Below the pieces are notes generated by a model, which had not been told where the DNA came from, did not search any database, and was given only the letters and a program-made list of their open reading frames with translations. The translations under genes were made by a program, and so were the position numbers. DNA of 64,000 nt from Blastomonas ursincola (GTDB taxonomy: Bacteria; Pseudomonadota; Alphaproteobacteria; Sphingomonadales; Sphingomonadaceae): the NCBI RefSeq assembly GCF_013607875.1, contig NZ_VDES01000001.1, positions 662,316 to 726,315 on the forward strand, written 5' to 3'. This document shows, piece by piece, positions 42,271 through 53,138 of this stretch (positions are counted from its first letter, which is position 1; every line of letters starts with the position of its first letter).

Positions 42271-44502
42271 TTATTGCAGGCCGAGGTTCATCACCTTGGT
42301 CCAGGCGGCGACAAAGTCCTCAGCGAACTTCTTTTCGCCATCGCTGGCGGCATAGACTTCGGCCACCGCGCGCAGCTCCGAATTCGATCCGAAGATCAGA
42401 TCGACCGGGGTAGCGGTCCACTTGAGCTGGCCCGACTTGATGTCGCGTCCTTCATACAGACCCGCTTCGCTCGGCGACTTCGTCCACTTGTTGCCCATGT
42501 CGAGCAGGTTGACGAAGAATGCGTTGTTCAGCTGACCCGGCGTGCTGGTGAACACGCCATGCTTCGCGCCGCCGGTATTGGCGTCGAGCGCACGCAGGCC
42601 GCCGACCAGCACGGTCATTTCGGGCACCGTCAGGCTCAGCATGTTCGCACGATCGACCAGCATGTCGACCGGCGACATCACGCTGCCCGCACCATAATAG
42701 TTGCGGAAGCCGTCTGCGGTCGGCTCGAGCGGTTCGAAGGCTGCCACGTCGGTCTGCGCCTGGCTGGCATCGCCGCGACCCGGCTTGAACGGCACGGTCA
42801 GGCTGTGACCAGCCTTCCGCGCGGCTTCCTCGATACCAGCATTGCCTGCAAGCACGATGGTGTCAGCGAGCGAGATCTTCTTTCCGCCCTTCTGCGCCTT
42901 GTTGAAGCTGGTCTGGATCGCTTCCAGCTTGGCGACAACCTTGGTGATTTCCGCCGGGTTGTTGACCGCCCAGTCCTTTTGCGGGGCGAGCCGCAGGCGT
43001 CCGCCATTGGTGCCGCCGCGCATGTCGGTGTCGCGATAGCTTGCCGCTGCCGCCCAGGCGGTGCGCACCAGTTCCTGCGTGGTCAGTCCCGAGCCCAGGA
43101 TCTGCGCTTTGAGCGAGGCGACATCCTGCGCATCGACCAGCGGGTGATCGACTGCCGGAACCGGGTCCTGCCAGATCAGATCGACCTTGGGAGCATCGGC
43201 GCCCAGATAGCGCCAGCGCGGACCCATGTCGCGATGGGTCAGCTTGAACCAAGCGCGGGCAAAGGCATCGGCAAACGCGTCCGGGTCCTTGTGGAAGCGC
43301 TCGGACACCTTGCGATATTCGGGGTCCATCTTCAGCGCGAGGTCGGTGGTGAACATGATCGGTGCGTGACGCTTGGTCTTGTCATGCGCGTCGGGGACCA
43401 GGTTCGCAGCGCTCTTGTCGCTGGGGATCCACTGGATCGCACCGCCGGGGCTGCGCGTCTGCACCCAGTCGAAGCCGAACAGATTGTCGAGATACTGGGT
43501 GGTCCAAGCGATCGGGTTGACCGACCACGCGCCTTCCAGCCCGCTGGTCACCGCATCGACACCCTTGCCCGTGCCGCACTTGTTGACCCAGCCGATACCC
43601 TGCTGTTCGGTCGGCGAACCCGCCGGATCGGCACCGATGCACTCTTCGGCCTTGTGCGCGCCATGCGCCTTGCCGAAGGTGTGCCCGCCTGCGATCAGCG
43701 CGACGGTTTCCTCGTCGTTCATCGCCATGCGGCCGAAGGTTTCGCGAATGTCCTTGGCGGCAGCCAGCGGATCGGGATTGCCGTTCGGGCCCTCGGGATT
43801 GACGTAGATCAGGCCCATCTGCACCGCAGCCAGCGGCTTTTCGAGCTTGCGATCGCCATGATAGCGATCGGCGGCGAGGAACTTCTTCTCGCGGCCCCAA
43901 TAGACCTTGTCGGCCTCCCAGTCGTCGGTGCGGCCACCGGCGAAGCCGAAGGTCTTGAAGCCCATCGATTCGAGCGCGACGTTACCGGTCAGCACCATCA
44001 GGTCGGCCCAGCTGAGCTTGCGGCCGTACTTCTGCTTGATCGGCCACAGCAGACGGCGCGCGCGATCAAGATTGGCGTTGTCGGGCCAGCTGTTGAGCGG
44101 CTCGAACCGCTGCTGGCCGCCGCCAGCGCCGCCACGACCATCGGCGGTGCGATAGGTGCCCGCGCTGTGCCAGGCCATGCGGATGAAGAACGGACCGTAA
44201 TGGCCGTAATCCGCCGGCCACCAGTCCTGCGACGTGGTCATCAGCGTCTTGATGTCGGCCTTGACCGCCGCGATATCGAGCGTCTGGAACTCCTTCGCAT
44301 AGTCGAAATCGTCACCCATCGGGTTCGATTCGCGCGCATGCTGGCGGAGCGGCGACAGGTCGAGCCGCTCGGGCCACCAGTCCTGGTTCGAATTGGCCGC
44401 AGCGGGATTGACCTGCGGCTGGGTGGCGGGCTGCGCAAAGGCGGCAGGCGCCGAAAGCGTGAAAGCGAGCAAGGCAATCACGGAAACGGAGGTGCGACTC
44501 AT
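42271..44502 (-). CDS. katG: Catalase-peroxidase with signal peptide
   Basis: The 743-residue bifunctional haem enzyme breaks down hydrogen peroxide. Distal R108, W111 and H112 lie in [10 protein letters not shown]. The W111-Y233-M259 cross-link needed for catalase activity is present, and proximal H274 lies in G-G-H-T-F-G-K. Residues 1-24 form a Sec signal peptide ending A-F-A-Q, so the enzyme is probably periplasmic, unlike most KatG. The ATG at 44502 is preceded by AGGAGAT. It is downstream of queA on the same strand with 106 bases between. Confidence 0.93.
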   Translation of the reverse strand: MSRTSVSVIALLAFTLSAPAAFAQPATQPQVNPAAANSNQDWWPERLDLSPLRQHARESNPMGDDFDYAKEFQTLDIAAVKADIKTLMTTSQDWWPADYGHYGPFFIRMAWHSAGTYRTADGRGGAGGGQQRFEPLNSWPDNANLDRARRLLWPIKQKYGRKLSWADLMVLTGNVALESMGFKTFGFAGGRTDDWEADKVYWGREKKFLAADRYHGDRKLEKPLAAVQMGLIYVNPEGPNGNPDPLAAAKDIRETFGRMAMNDEETVALIAGGHTFGKAHGAHKAEECIGADPAGSPTEQQGIGWVNKCGTGKGVDAVTSGLEGAWSVNPIAWTTQYLDNLFGFDWVQTRSPGGAIQWIPSDKSAANLVPDAHDKTKRHAPIMFTTDLALKMDPEYRKVSERFHKDPDAFADAFARAWFKLTHRDMGPRWRYLGADAPKVDLIWQDPVPAVDHPLVDAQDVASLKAQILGSGLTTQELVRTAWAAAASYRDTDMRGGTNGGRLRLAPQKDWAVNNPAEITKVVAKLEAIQTSFNKAQKGGKKISLADTIVLAGNAGIEEAARKAGHSLTVPFKPGRGDASQAQTDVAAFEPLEPTADGFRNYYGAGSVMSPVDMLVDRANMLSLTVPEMTVLVGGLRALDANTGGAKHGVFTSTPGQLNNAFFVNLLDMGNKWTKSPSEAGLYEGRDIKSGQLKWTATPVDLIFGSNSELRAVAEVYAASDGEKKFAEDFVAAWTKVMNLGLQ

Positions 44503-44608
44503 CGGGTTGATCTCCTGCAATGGGACGGCGCATTCGCCGTTCACTGGAGATTAATCCGGGACGAGTTGATCGGGAAAACCGAAAATACTGATCTATGTTA
44601 GTGACGGA

Positions 44609-45661
44609 CTAGATCAGCTGATCGCGCTCTCCGGGCAGCAGCAGCGAGGAGTCGCCATAGGAATAGAAGCGATACTCGTTCGCGATCGCGTGGGCGTAAA
44701 CCGCTTTCATAACATCGAGCCCCATCAGCGCCGAGACTAGCATGAACAGGGTCGAGCGCGGCAGGTGGAAGTTGGTCATCAGCCCGTCGATGCCCTTGAA
44801 GCGATAGCCCGGCGTGATGAAGATCGAGGTGTCGCCCTCGAAGGGGCGGATGATATCATCGTCGCCCGCGGCGCTTTCGATCAGGCGCAGCACGGTGGTC
44901 CCCACCGCGATCACGCGGTTGCCGCGCGCGCGGATGGCATTGAGGCGGTCCGCCGTCTCGGCATCGATGCGCCCCCATTCGGCGTGCATCTGGTGGTCGT
45001 TGGTGTCGTCCGCCTTGACCGGAAGGAAGGTCCCCGCCCCGACATGCAGCGTCAGCATGGCATGCTCGATCCCGGCCTCGCCAAGTTCGGCCATCAGCCG
45101 GTCCGTGAAGTGCAGCGAGGCCGTGGGCGCAGCGACCGCACCGTCCTTTTGCGCAAAGCGGGTCTGGTAGTCCTCGCGATCGGCCTCGTCGATCTCGCGC
45201 TTGCTCGCGATATAGGGCGGCAGTGGCATTGTGCCTGCCCGATCGAGCAGTATCTCGACGGGCTCGTCGCCCTGAAAGTCGAACACGATCGAGCCGTCAT
45301 CCGCCTTGCTCTCGACCCCGGCCATCACGCCCGCGCCGAAATGCACGACATCGCCCTCGCGCAGTCGTTTGGCGTTGCGCACGAACGCCTGCCAGCGGCG
45401 CAGATCGATCCGCTTGTGCAGCGTCGCGCCGATGCGCGCCTGGCTGCCCAGCTTCACCCCCTCGAGCTGCGCAGGGATGACGCGGGTATCGTTGAACACC
45501 AGGCAGTCGCCCGGGTTCAGCAGGCGTGGCAGATCGCGCACCGTCGCATCGGTCATGCTGCTGCCCTGCACGTGCAGCATTTTCGCCGCATCGCGCGGGC
45601 GCACAGGGCGCAGGGCGATCCGTTCCTGGGGAAGGTCGAAGTCGAATTCGTCAACGCGCAT
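44609..45661 (-). CDS. queA: tRNA preQ1(34) S-adenosylmethionine ribosyltransferase-isomerase
   Basis: The 350-residue enzyme adds the ribose ring of S-adenosylmethionine to preQ1 in tRNA, forming epoxyqueuosine. It starts [11 protein letters not shown] and carries [19 protein letters not shown] and H-L-P-R-S-T-L-F. Length is normal. The ATG at 45661 is preferred over the frame start at 45685. An 81-base repeat lies directly upstream. Confidence 0.95.
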   Translation of the reverse strand: MRVDEFDFDLPQERIALRPVRPRDAAKMLHVQGSSMTDATVRDLPRLLNPGDCLVFNDTRVIPAQLEGVKLGSQARIGATLHKRIDLRRWQAFVRNAKRLREGDVVHFGAGVMAGVESKADDGSIVFDFQGDEPVEILLDRAGTMPLPPYIASKREIDEADREDYQTRFAQKDGAVAAPTASLHFTDRLMAELGEAGIEHAMLTLHVGAGTFLPVKADDTNDHQMHAEWGRIDAETADRLNAIRARGNRVIAVGTTVLRLIESAAGDDDIIRPFEGDTSIFITPGYRFKGIDGLMTNFHLPRSTLFMLVSALMGLDVMKAVYAHAIANEYRFYSYGDSSLLLPGERDQLI

Positions 45662-45690
45662 CGTCGGGTGCAATCCATCCAGCAAGGTTC

Positions 45691-45771
45691 TTCATCCCCG
45701 CGCAGGCGGGGGTCCCGCTTTCCGGTTCAGCGTCAGGTGCCAGGCGGGATTCCCGCTTTCGCGGGAATGAC
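45691..45771. repeat. REP-like palindromic intergenic repeat, copy 1
   Basis: An approximately 80-base imperfect palindrome of nested hairpins: CCCCGC-N4-GCGGGG with following GTCCCGC, a variable middle, then GCGGGATTCCCGC and GCGGGAATGACG. A second copy in the opposite orientation lies at 57055-57134. The element separates queA from the cyclophilin gene and could act as a transcript-end or stability element. Confidence 0.75.
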
Positions 45772-45800
45772 GATGGATTGCAAGATTGCCTGAAAAGCGA

Positions 45801-46766
45801 TCAGTTGCTGATCGGCGCGTTCAGCTCGTCGACCGAGATCGCGCGCTCGGCAGGCTGGGCCTGGGCCGCGTAATTGGGCTCGGGCTTGTTCTGCGACTTG
45901 AGCGAAGCCTGCAGGATGCGCGCCGGGGTGCTCGGCGGCTCGCCGCGCGGCACGGCGTCGACATATTGCATGCCCGAGATCACGCGGCCGAAATTCGTAT
46001 AGCTGTTGTCGAGCGAGAAGCGCGGATAGAAGACGATGAAGAACTGGCTGTTGGCGCTGTTCGGGTCCTGCGCGCGGGCCATCGACACGCTGCCGCGCAG
46101 ATGCGGGAACTTGTTGAACTCCGCCGCGACATCGGGAAGGTCCGAACCGCCGGTGCCGGTGCCCGTCGGGTCGCCGGTCTGCGCCATGAAGCCTTCGATC
46201 ACGCGGTGGAAGATGATGCCGTCGTAAAAGCCCTGGCGGGTCAGCGTCTTGACCCGCTCGACATGGTTGGGGGCAATTTCCGGGTAGAGCTGGATCGTCA
46301 CCCGGCCACCGGTCGACAGGTCGAGATACAGGATATTGTCGGGATCGGCCTTGTCGGGCGTCGGCACCAGCGATGCGCCGACAGCAGAGGCATCGGCAGC
46401 GTTGCTGTCACGCTTTTCCAGCGATTCCTTTTCGGCATCGCGCGCAGCCTTGCGGGCTTCCTTGTCCTTGTCTTCGGACGCCTCTTCCTGCTCCTTGGCA
46501 GCCTTGCGCGCCTCCTTCTCGGCCGCCTTGGCCTTCTTGTCCTCTTCCTTCTGCGCCTGCTTGGCCGCTTTTTCGGCTTCCTCCTGCTGCTGCTTGCGGA
46601 CTCTGGCCGCTTCCTTCTCGGCCTCGCGGGCAGCGCGTGCGGCGGCCCTGTCCACCTCGATCTGCGACTGTTCGGTCGGCGCGGAATCCTGCGCCTGGGC
46701 AGCGATGGGGGCGAGCAGCATCGGGATGAACGACAGGGCAGCAAGCGATTTCAAGATATTGGGCAT
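45801..46766 (-). CDS. Periplasmic cyclophilin-type prolyl isomerase with charged coiled-coil
   Basis: The 321-residue protein has a signal peptide (I-A-A-Q-A-Q cleavage), then about 90 residues made almost entirely of E, K, A, R and Q, likely a long charged helix. A cyclophilin domain follows with F-H-R-V-I-E-G-F-M-A-Q-T-G-D and S-Q-F-F-I-V-F. It should speed proline isomerisation during periplasmic protein folding. The helix is an addition to the family and may bind membrane or peptidoglycan partners. The start at 46766 is chosen for its signal peptide; 46778 and 46793 are also in frame. Confidence 0.85.
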   Translation of the reverse strand: MPNILKSLAALSFIPMLLAPIAAQAQDSAPTEQSQIEVDRAAARAAREAEKEAARVRKQQQEEAEKAAKQAQKEEDKKAKAAEKEARKAAKEQEEASEDKDKEARKAARDAEKESLEKRDSNAADASAVGASLVPTPDKADPDNILYLDLSTGGRVTIQLYPEIAPNHVERVKTLTRQGFYDGIIFHRVIEGFMAQTGDPTGTGTGGSDLPDVAAEFNKFPHLRGSVSMARAQDPNSANSQFFIVFYPRFSLDNSYTNFGRVISGMQYVDAVPRGEPPSTPARILQASLKSQNKPEPNYAAQAQPAERAISVDELNAPISN

Positions 46767-46895
46767 ATAACCGGGCATTCCTGTTCCATTCATCCGGGGC
46801 GGCGTGGTAAAGCCTGCCCCATTTCGGGCACGGCTATAGCCAAAGCATCTGAGCCTGTCATGAATGAACTTGGGCAGCGCGTGGTGTGCGCAGGA

Positions 46896-47396
46896 TCACC
46901 CCTTGAGGCCGGTTTCGCGCACCCGTTTCTCGACATCGATCCGCACCGCATCGGTCACGAAACGGTGGATGGCGCCGCCATAGAGCGCAATTTCCTTGAC
47001 CAGCCGCGATGCGATCGGCTGCAGCGCGACGTCCGCCATCAGGAAGACGGTCTCGATCCGGTCGTTGAGCTGGCGGTTCATGCCCGTGAGCTGATACTCA
47101 TATTCGAAATCGGTGACCCCGCGAATGCCGCGGATGACCACCGATGCGCCCTGCGCCTCGGCAAAGTCCATCAGCAGCGAGCTGAACCCGACCACGCTGA
47201 TATTCGCGCCCGGAATCTGCGCGACCTCGCGCCGCACCATCTCCATGCGCTCCTCGTCGGAGAACATCGGGCTCTTGGCGATATTGGTGGTGACGCCGAC
47301 GATCAGGTGGTCGACCAGCTGCGCCCCGCGCTGGATGATGTCCATATGACCCAGCGTGATGGGATCGAACGTCCCCGGGTAAACGCCAATCCGCAT
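46896..47396 (-). CDS. coaD: Pantetheine-phosphate adenylyltransferase
   Basis: The 166-residue enzyme makes dephospho-CoA from ATP and phosphopantetheine. It has the nucleotidyltransferase opening Y-P-G-T-F-D-P-I-T-L-G-H, V-V-I-R-G-I-R-G and the I-S-S-like position represented by A-S-R-L-V-K-E-I-A. Length matches the family. The ATG at 47396 is the family start; the longer open frame belongs to a shadow of ispA. It is 34 bases downstream of ispA in one operon. Confidence 0.95.
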   Translation of the reverse strand: MRIGVYPGTFDPITLGHMDIIQRGAQLVDHLIVGVTTNIAKSPMFSDEERMEMVRREVAQIPGANISVVGFSSLLMDFAEAQGASVVIRGIRGVTDFEYEYQLTGMNRQLNDRIETVFLMADVALQPIASRLVKEIALYGGAIHRFVTDAVRIDVEKRVRETGLKG

Positions 47397-47430
47397 GATC
47401 TTCTTCCCCTTTGCGATGCCGCTTTTGCGG

Positions 47431-48336
47431 TCAGTTGTCGCGTTCGACAATGTAGCGCGCCAGCGCGCGCAGCGTGTCCGCCTCGCGCCCGTAACTGGCG
47501 AGGTGACCGACCGCCTGATCGACGAGGAAGAACGCCTGCTCGCGCGCGCGCTCCAGCCCCAGCAGCGACAGGAAGGTCTCCTTGCCCGCCGCCGCGTCCT
47601 TGTGCAGCGCCTTGCCAGCCTTGGCCTCGTCGCCCGTCTCGTCCATGATGTCGTCGGCAATCTGGAAGGCAAGGCCGATATCGCGGGCATAGGCGCGCAA
47701 GGGATTGCGCCCCTCGACGGGCACATTGCCCAGGATCGCGCCCATTTCCACCGAGGCGGCGATCAGCGCGCCGGTCTTGAGCCGCTGCAGCTTGGTGACC
47801 GTCGGCAGGTCGAACTTCGCCTTTTCCGCTTCCAGGTCCATCATCTGGCCGCCCGCCATGCCATTGGGGCCGCTCGCCTCTGCCAATGTGTAGATCAGCT
47901 CGGAGCGGATGAACGGATCGGGATGCGATTGCGGCCCGGCGAGGATCTCGAACGCCAGCGCATGCAGCGAATCGCCTGCCAGCACCGCGACCGCATCGTT
48001 GAACGCCTTGTGCACCGTGGGCTTGCCGCGGCGCATGTCGTCATTGTCCATGCAGGGCATGTCGTCATGGATCAGCGAATAGACATGGATCGCCTCGACC
48101 GCGCAGGCCACGCGCACAGCCAGCCCCCGATCGACGTTGAACATCGCGGCCGTCGCGGTGAGCAGCAGCGGACGCACCCGCTTGCCGCCGCCGATCGCGG
48201 CATGGCGCATGGCCTGATAGAGTACCGCGCGCGGATCGTCCGGCACCGCCAGCAGCGCATCGAAACAGCCATCCACATCGGCGGAAATCTGGCGAAAGGC
48301 CTCGGCCAGCGCGGTTTCGCTGATGGCGGTGGTCAT
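47431..48336 (-). CDS. ispA: Farnesyl-diphosphate synthase (short-chain polyprenyl synthase)
   Basis: The 301-residue enzyme condenses isoprenyl diphosphates. Both aspartate-rich motifs are present: D-D-M-P-C-M-D-N-D-D and D-D-I-M-D. G-G-K-R-V-R-P is the substrate-binding region. Size and first-motif context fit farnesyl or geranylgeranyl synthases, so chain length is not certain. It is in the order xseB-ispA-coaD on the minus strand. Confidence 0.92.
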   Translation of the reverse strand: MTTAISETALAEAFRQISADVDGCFDALLAVPDDPRAVLYQAMRHAAIGGGKRVRPLLLTATAAMFNVDRGLAVRVACAVEAIHVYSLIHDDMPCMDNDDMRRGKPTVHKAFNDAVAVLAGDSLHALAFEILAGPQSHPDPFIRSELIYTLAEASGPNGMAGGQMMDLEAEKAKFDLPTVTKLQRLKTGALIAASVEMGAILGNVPVEGRNPLRAYARDIGLAFQIADDIMDETGDEAKAGKALHKDAAAGKETFLSLLGLERAREQAFFLVDQAVGHLASYGREADTLRALARYIVERDN

Positions 48337-48399
48337 GTCTGTTGCTCCCCTGCCCCGGTCTGCCCGCCGGTTTGATTGAATGCGCGCATCGTGCAGCCG

Positions 48400-48648
48400 T
48401 CAGCCTGCATCGAACGGCGTGGTGCCCGCCGCCTGGCCATCGGCACCGACCCGAATCTTCTCGATTCGCGCCTGCGCCGCATCGAGCCGCTTCTGGCAAT
48501 GGCCGCGCAAAAGATCGCCGCGCTCGTACAGGCTGATCGAGGCATCGAGCGGCACGTCTCCCGATTCCAGCTGGCGGACGATGACCTCCAGCTCCTTCAG
48601 GGCATCTTCGAACGACAGATCGGCAGCTATGGCTTGGGCTTCACTCAT
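48400..48648 (-). CDS. xseB: Exodeoxyribonuclease VII small subunit
   Basis: The 82-residue helical protein has F-E-D-A-L-K-E-L-E-V-I-V, L-E-S-G-D-V-P-L-D and S-L-Y-E-R-G, the signature of XseB, which coats the large nuclease subunit XseA. The ATG at 48646-48648 gives the normal size. The gene is first in the operon with ispA, a common arrangement; xseA is not in the window. Confidence 0.93.
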   Translation of the reverse strand: MSEAQAIAADLSFEDALKELEVIVRQLESGDVPLDASISLYERGDLLRGHCQKRLDAAQARIEKIRVGADGQAAGTTPFDAG

Positions 48649-48849
48649 GCGCACAGCTTTGACCGCTGGCCTTCGCTCGGTCAAGGCGGTTGCGCAGCGC
48701 AGCCTGTGCCGAACCAGCGCGGTTGCCTGTGCTGCAACTGCGAAGACATTAATTGCATTTGCCAGATTCAAGCCGCTTCGACATGCTGCATCGCACAATA
48801 ACAGAGGATGATGACGGCAGTTCAATTCAACAGAACAGGGACCCCCATC

Positions 48850-49146
48850 ATGAATAAGCTCAGCCTTGCCGCTCTTCCGCTCACCCTGCTGGCGATGCCC
48901 GCAGCTGCCCAGACCGCTCAGCCCGAACAGGTCACGTTCGAACATGACGGCTCGCGTTATGTCTACACGGTCAAGATGGTGGGCGACACCAAGATCATCG
49001 ACGGCACCGAGACCCGCTCGGGCAAGCGCTTCAATCTGCGCGTGTCGGACAAGCGCATCACCGGCACCGTGGGCAACAGCCCGGTCAGCTTCCGGCGCAG
49101 CGATGTCACGCCGATCGCCCAGACCGAAATCGTCAGCGATCGCTGA
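48850..49146 (+). CDS. Small exported protein of unknown function
   Basis: The 98-residue protein has a Sec signal peptide (M-N-K-L-S, hydrophobic core, A-A-A-Q) and a mature region of about 77 residues that appears mostly beta-stranded, with F-E-H-D-G-S-R-Y-V-Y-T-V-K. I do not recognise the family. The ATG at 48850 is chosen for the signal peptide, with GGGA before it. It is divergent from xseB and precedes purL by 120 bases with no sign of joint function. Confidence 0.65.
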   Translation: MNKLSLAALPLTLLAMPAAAQTAQPEQVTFEHDGSRYVYTVKMVGDTKIIDGTETRSGKRFNLRVSDKRITGTVGNSPVSFRRSDVTPIAQTEIVSDR

Positions 49147-49266
49147 TACTTGACCCGCGGGTCCGCAGGACATTGCGGGCCCGCCGTTTCCGCTAGGGAG
49201 AGGCATGAATTTTCCGCGCATTCTCCCCCTTCCTAATGCGCGCACCAGCGCGTAAAGCGCGGGGCC

Positions 49267-51492
<2,226 letters not shown>

Positions 51493-51501
51493 GGTCGTTC
51501 A

Positions 51502-51640
51502 ACGTCCCTCGACTTCGCTCGGGACAAACGGGGAATGGAAAGCGACTTCCCTGCGTTGAGCAATTTCGTTTCTTGGTTGCCGTGAGAAATCAAGGCGATG
51601 CCCTCCAATTCCGTTTGTCCCGAGCGAAGTCGAGGGACGT
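51502..51640. repeat. 139-base element with 30-base perfect inverted ends
   Basis: Bases 51502-51531 are the exact reverse complement of 51611-51640 (both contain the CGACTTCGCTCGGGAC core), enclosing 79 bases without a gene. Its position directly after purL and before a DUF3052 gene, and the form of the arms, suggest a paired repeat or small non-autonomous mobile element that would fold into a very stable stem in RNA. Confidence 0.85.
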
Positions 51641-51689
51641 ACGCGCTATGGATCAAGTCAAACGCAACCTGAGCAAGGGGGTAGTGCCA

Positions 51690-52097
51690 ATGACCACAGG
51701 CTATTCCGGTACCCCCCTCGCCCGCAAGCTGGGCTTCAAACCCGGAATGCGCGTTTGGTTCGATGGCATTCCCGATACCGTCCGGGCCGAGATCGCTGCC
51801 GAGGTAGAAGCGCTCGAAATCGTGGGTGACCCCGCAAAAGGCTTTGGCGCGGCGCATCTGTTTACCACCGAACGCGCGGTGCTCGAGCGCGAACTCGCCC
51901 GGCTGATGGCCAGCATGGACCGCGACGGCATGATCTGGGTCAGCTGGCCGAAAAAGGCAGCAAAACTGGATACCGACATTACCGAGGACGTTATCCGCAG
52001 TGTGGCCCTGCCGATGGGGCTGGTCGACGTGAAGGTCTGCGCGGTCGATGCGACCTGGTCGGGGCTCAAGCTGGTGATCCGCAAGGAATTGAGATGA
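51690..52097 (+). CDS. DUF3052-family protein
   Basis: The 135-residue soluble protein has T-T-G-Y-S-G-T-P-L-A-R-K-L-G-F-K-P-G and a C-terminal V-D-V-K-V-C-A-V-D-A-T-W-S-G-L-K, the signature of DUF3052, whose function is unknown. The ATG at 51690 has an AAGGGGG site 8 bases upstream, preferred over an ATG at 51648 that lies almost inside the repeat. Its stop overlaps the start of the nuclease gene by four bases. Confidence 0.8.
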   Translation: MTTGYSGTPLARKLGFKPGMRVWFDGIPDTVRAEIAAEVEALEIVGDPAKGFGAAHLFTTERAVLERELARLMASMDRDGMIWVSWPKKAAKLDTDITEDVIRSVALPMGLVDVKVCAVDATWSGLKLVIRKELR

Positions 52098-52954
52098 CAC
52101 TTTTGGTTCGATTGGCGATGGTCGCCGCGCTCGCGGTGACGGCATTCGCTGCGCGCCCCGCGCTGGCCTGGGGCGATTACGGGCACCGGGTGATTGCGCA
52201 GATTGCCGAGGCCAATGTCTCGCCGAAGGTGCGCGCGCGGATCCGCGCGCTGCTCGCGCAGGAAAAGCAGTTGGCGACCCCCGAATGTCCGCTGAGGACG
52301 ATCGAGGACGCCAGCGTATGGGCCGATTGCATCCGCCGCGATGACCTGCGCTGGGGCTATACGGCCCCCTGGCACTATGTGAATATCGACATCTGCAAGC
52401 CGTTCGACATCAGGGCCAATTGTCCTAACGGCAGCTGCGTGCCGGCGCAGGTCACGCGCAACGAGGCGCTGCTGGCAGACCGCAAGCTGCCGACGCATGT
52501 CCGGCTCGAGGCGCTCGCCTTCCTGCTCCACACGGTCGGCGACATGCACCAGCCGATGCACGCGGGCGATCGCGGCGACCTGGGCGGCAACCGTGTGAGC
52601 GCAGCCTATGGCATTGTCGAGGGGCGCATGAACTTGCACCGGCTGTGGGACGGCCCGATCGCCGAGCGCGCCATCACGCAAGGCCTGCCGCTGGTGCGCG
52701 CCTATTCGGCCGAAGAGCGCGCCGCGGTCACCGGCGGCACCGTCGAAGCCTGGGCGCAACAGGCCTGGGAGCTGTCGCGCGATGTCGCCTATCCCACCGC
52801 TCAGCATGGCCCCGCTTGCGGCCCTGCATTGGGCAAGGACGAGCGGGCGCGGCACAGCGATGCCGATATCGAGGCACTGATCCCGGTGGTGCGTACCCAG
52901 GTGATGCGCGCCGGCTTGCGGCTTGCCGCCGCGCTCGAGCGCGCGCTCGGCTGA
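52094..52954 (+). CDS. Periplasmic S1/P1-type nuclease
   Basis: The 286-residue protein has a signal peptide ending A-L-A, so the mature protein starts with W26, whose amino group binds zinc in this family. Other zinc ligands are visible: H31 in G-H-R, D in V-W-A-D, H in W-H-Y-V-N, H-x6-H-x3-H in H-T-V-G-D-M-H-Q-P-M-H, and H and D in L-H-R-L-W-D. It should cut single-stranded RNA and DNA outside the cytoplasm, for nucleotide salvage. It overlaps the DUF3052 gene. Confidence 0.88.
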   Translation: MTLLVRLAMVAALAVTAFAARPALAWGDYGHRVIAQIAEANVSPKVRARIRALLAQEKQLATPECPLRTIEDASVWADCIRRDDLRWGYTAPWHYVNIDICKPFDIRANCPNGSCVPAQVTRNEALLADRKLPTHVRLEALAFLLHTVGDMHQPMHAGDRGDLGGNRVSAAYGIVEGRMNLHRLWDGPIAERAITQGLPLVRAYSAEERAAVTGGTVEAWAQQAWELSRDVAYPTAQHGPACGPALGKDERARHSDADIEALIPVVRTQVMRAGLRLAAALERALG

Positions 52955-53015
52955 CACGCAACAAAAGTCGTGTTCCCTAGCGGCAAATGACCGTTTCATG
53001 ACACGGCGAGGGTGA

Positions 53016-53031
53016 TTGCAATCGATTGCAA
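53016..53031. promoter_or_regulatory. LacI-type operator of the Entner-Doudoroff operon
   Basis: TTGCAATCGATTGCAA is a perfect 16-base palindrome with a central CG, the form bound by LacI-family repressors. It lies about 110 bases before the zwf start, followed by TTGCAAAACAATGCATAG-like promoter sequence. The repressor gene is not in the window. Confidence 0.7.
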
Positions 53032-53138
53032 AACAATGCATAGCTATACATCGGGTTTGACCGGTGGACACCGGCGCGACCCGACCCTAACAGATGACCC
53101 GCTGCGGCTGCGGTCACGAAAAAGGATAGGATTCAAAC

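Noticed and set aside
42100-44601. An 833-codon plus-strand frame opposite katG
   Set aside because: Antisense shadow; KatG has all catalytic residues on the other strand.
44503-44608. Possible OxyR site upstream of katG
   Set aside because: Isolated ATAG/CTAT-like words are present, but not with the spacing of a four-element OxyR site.
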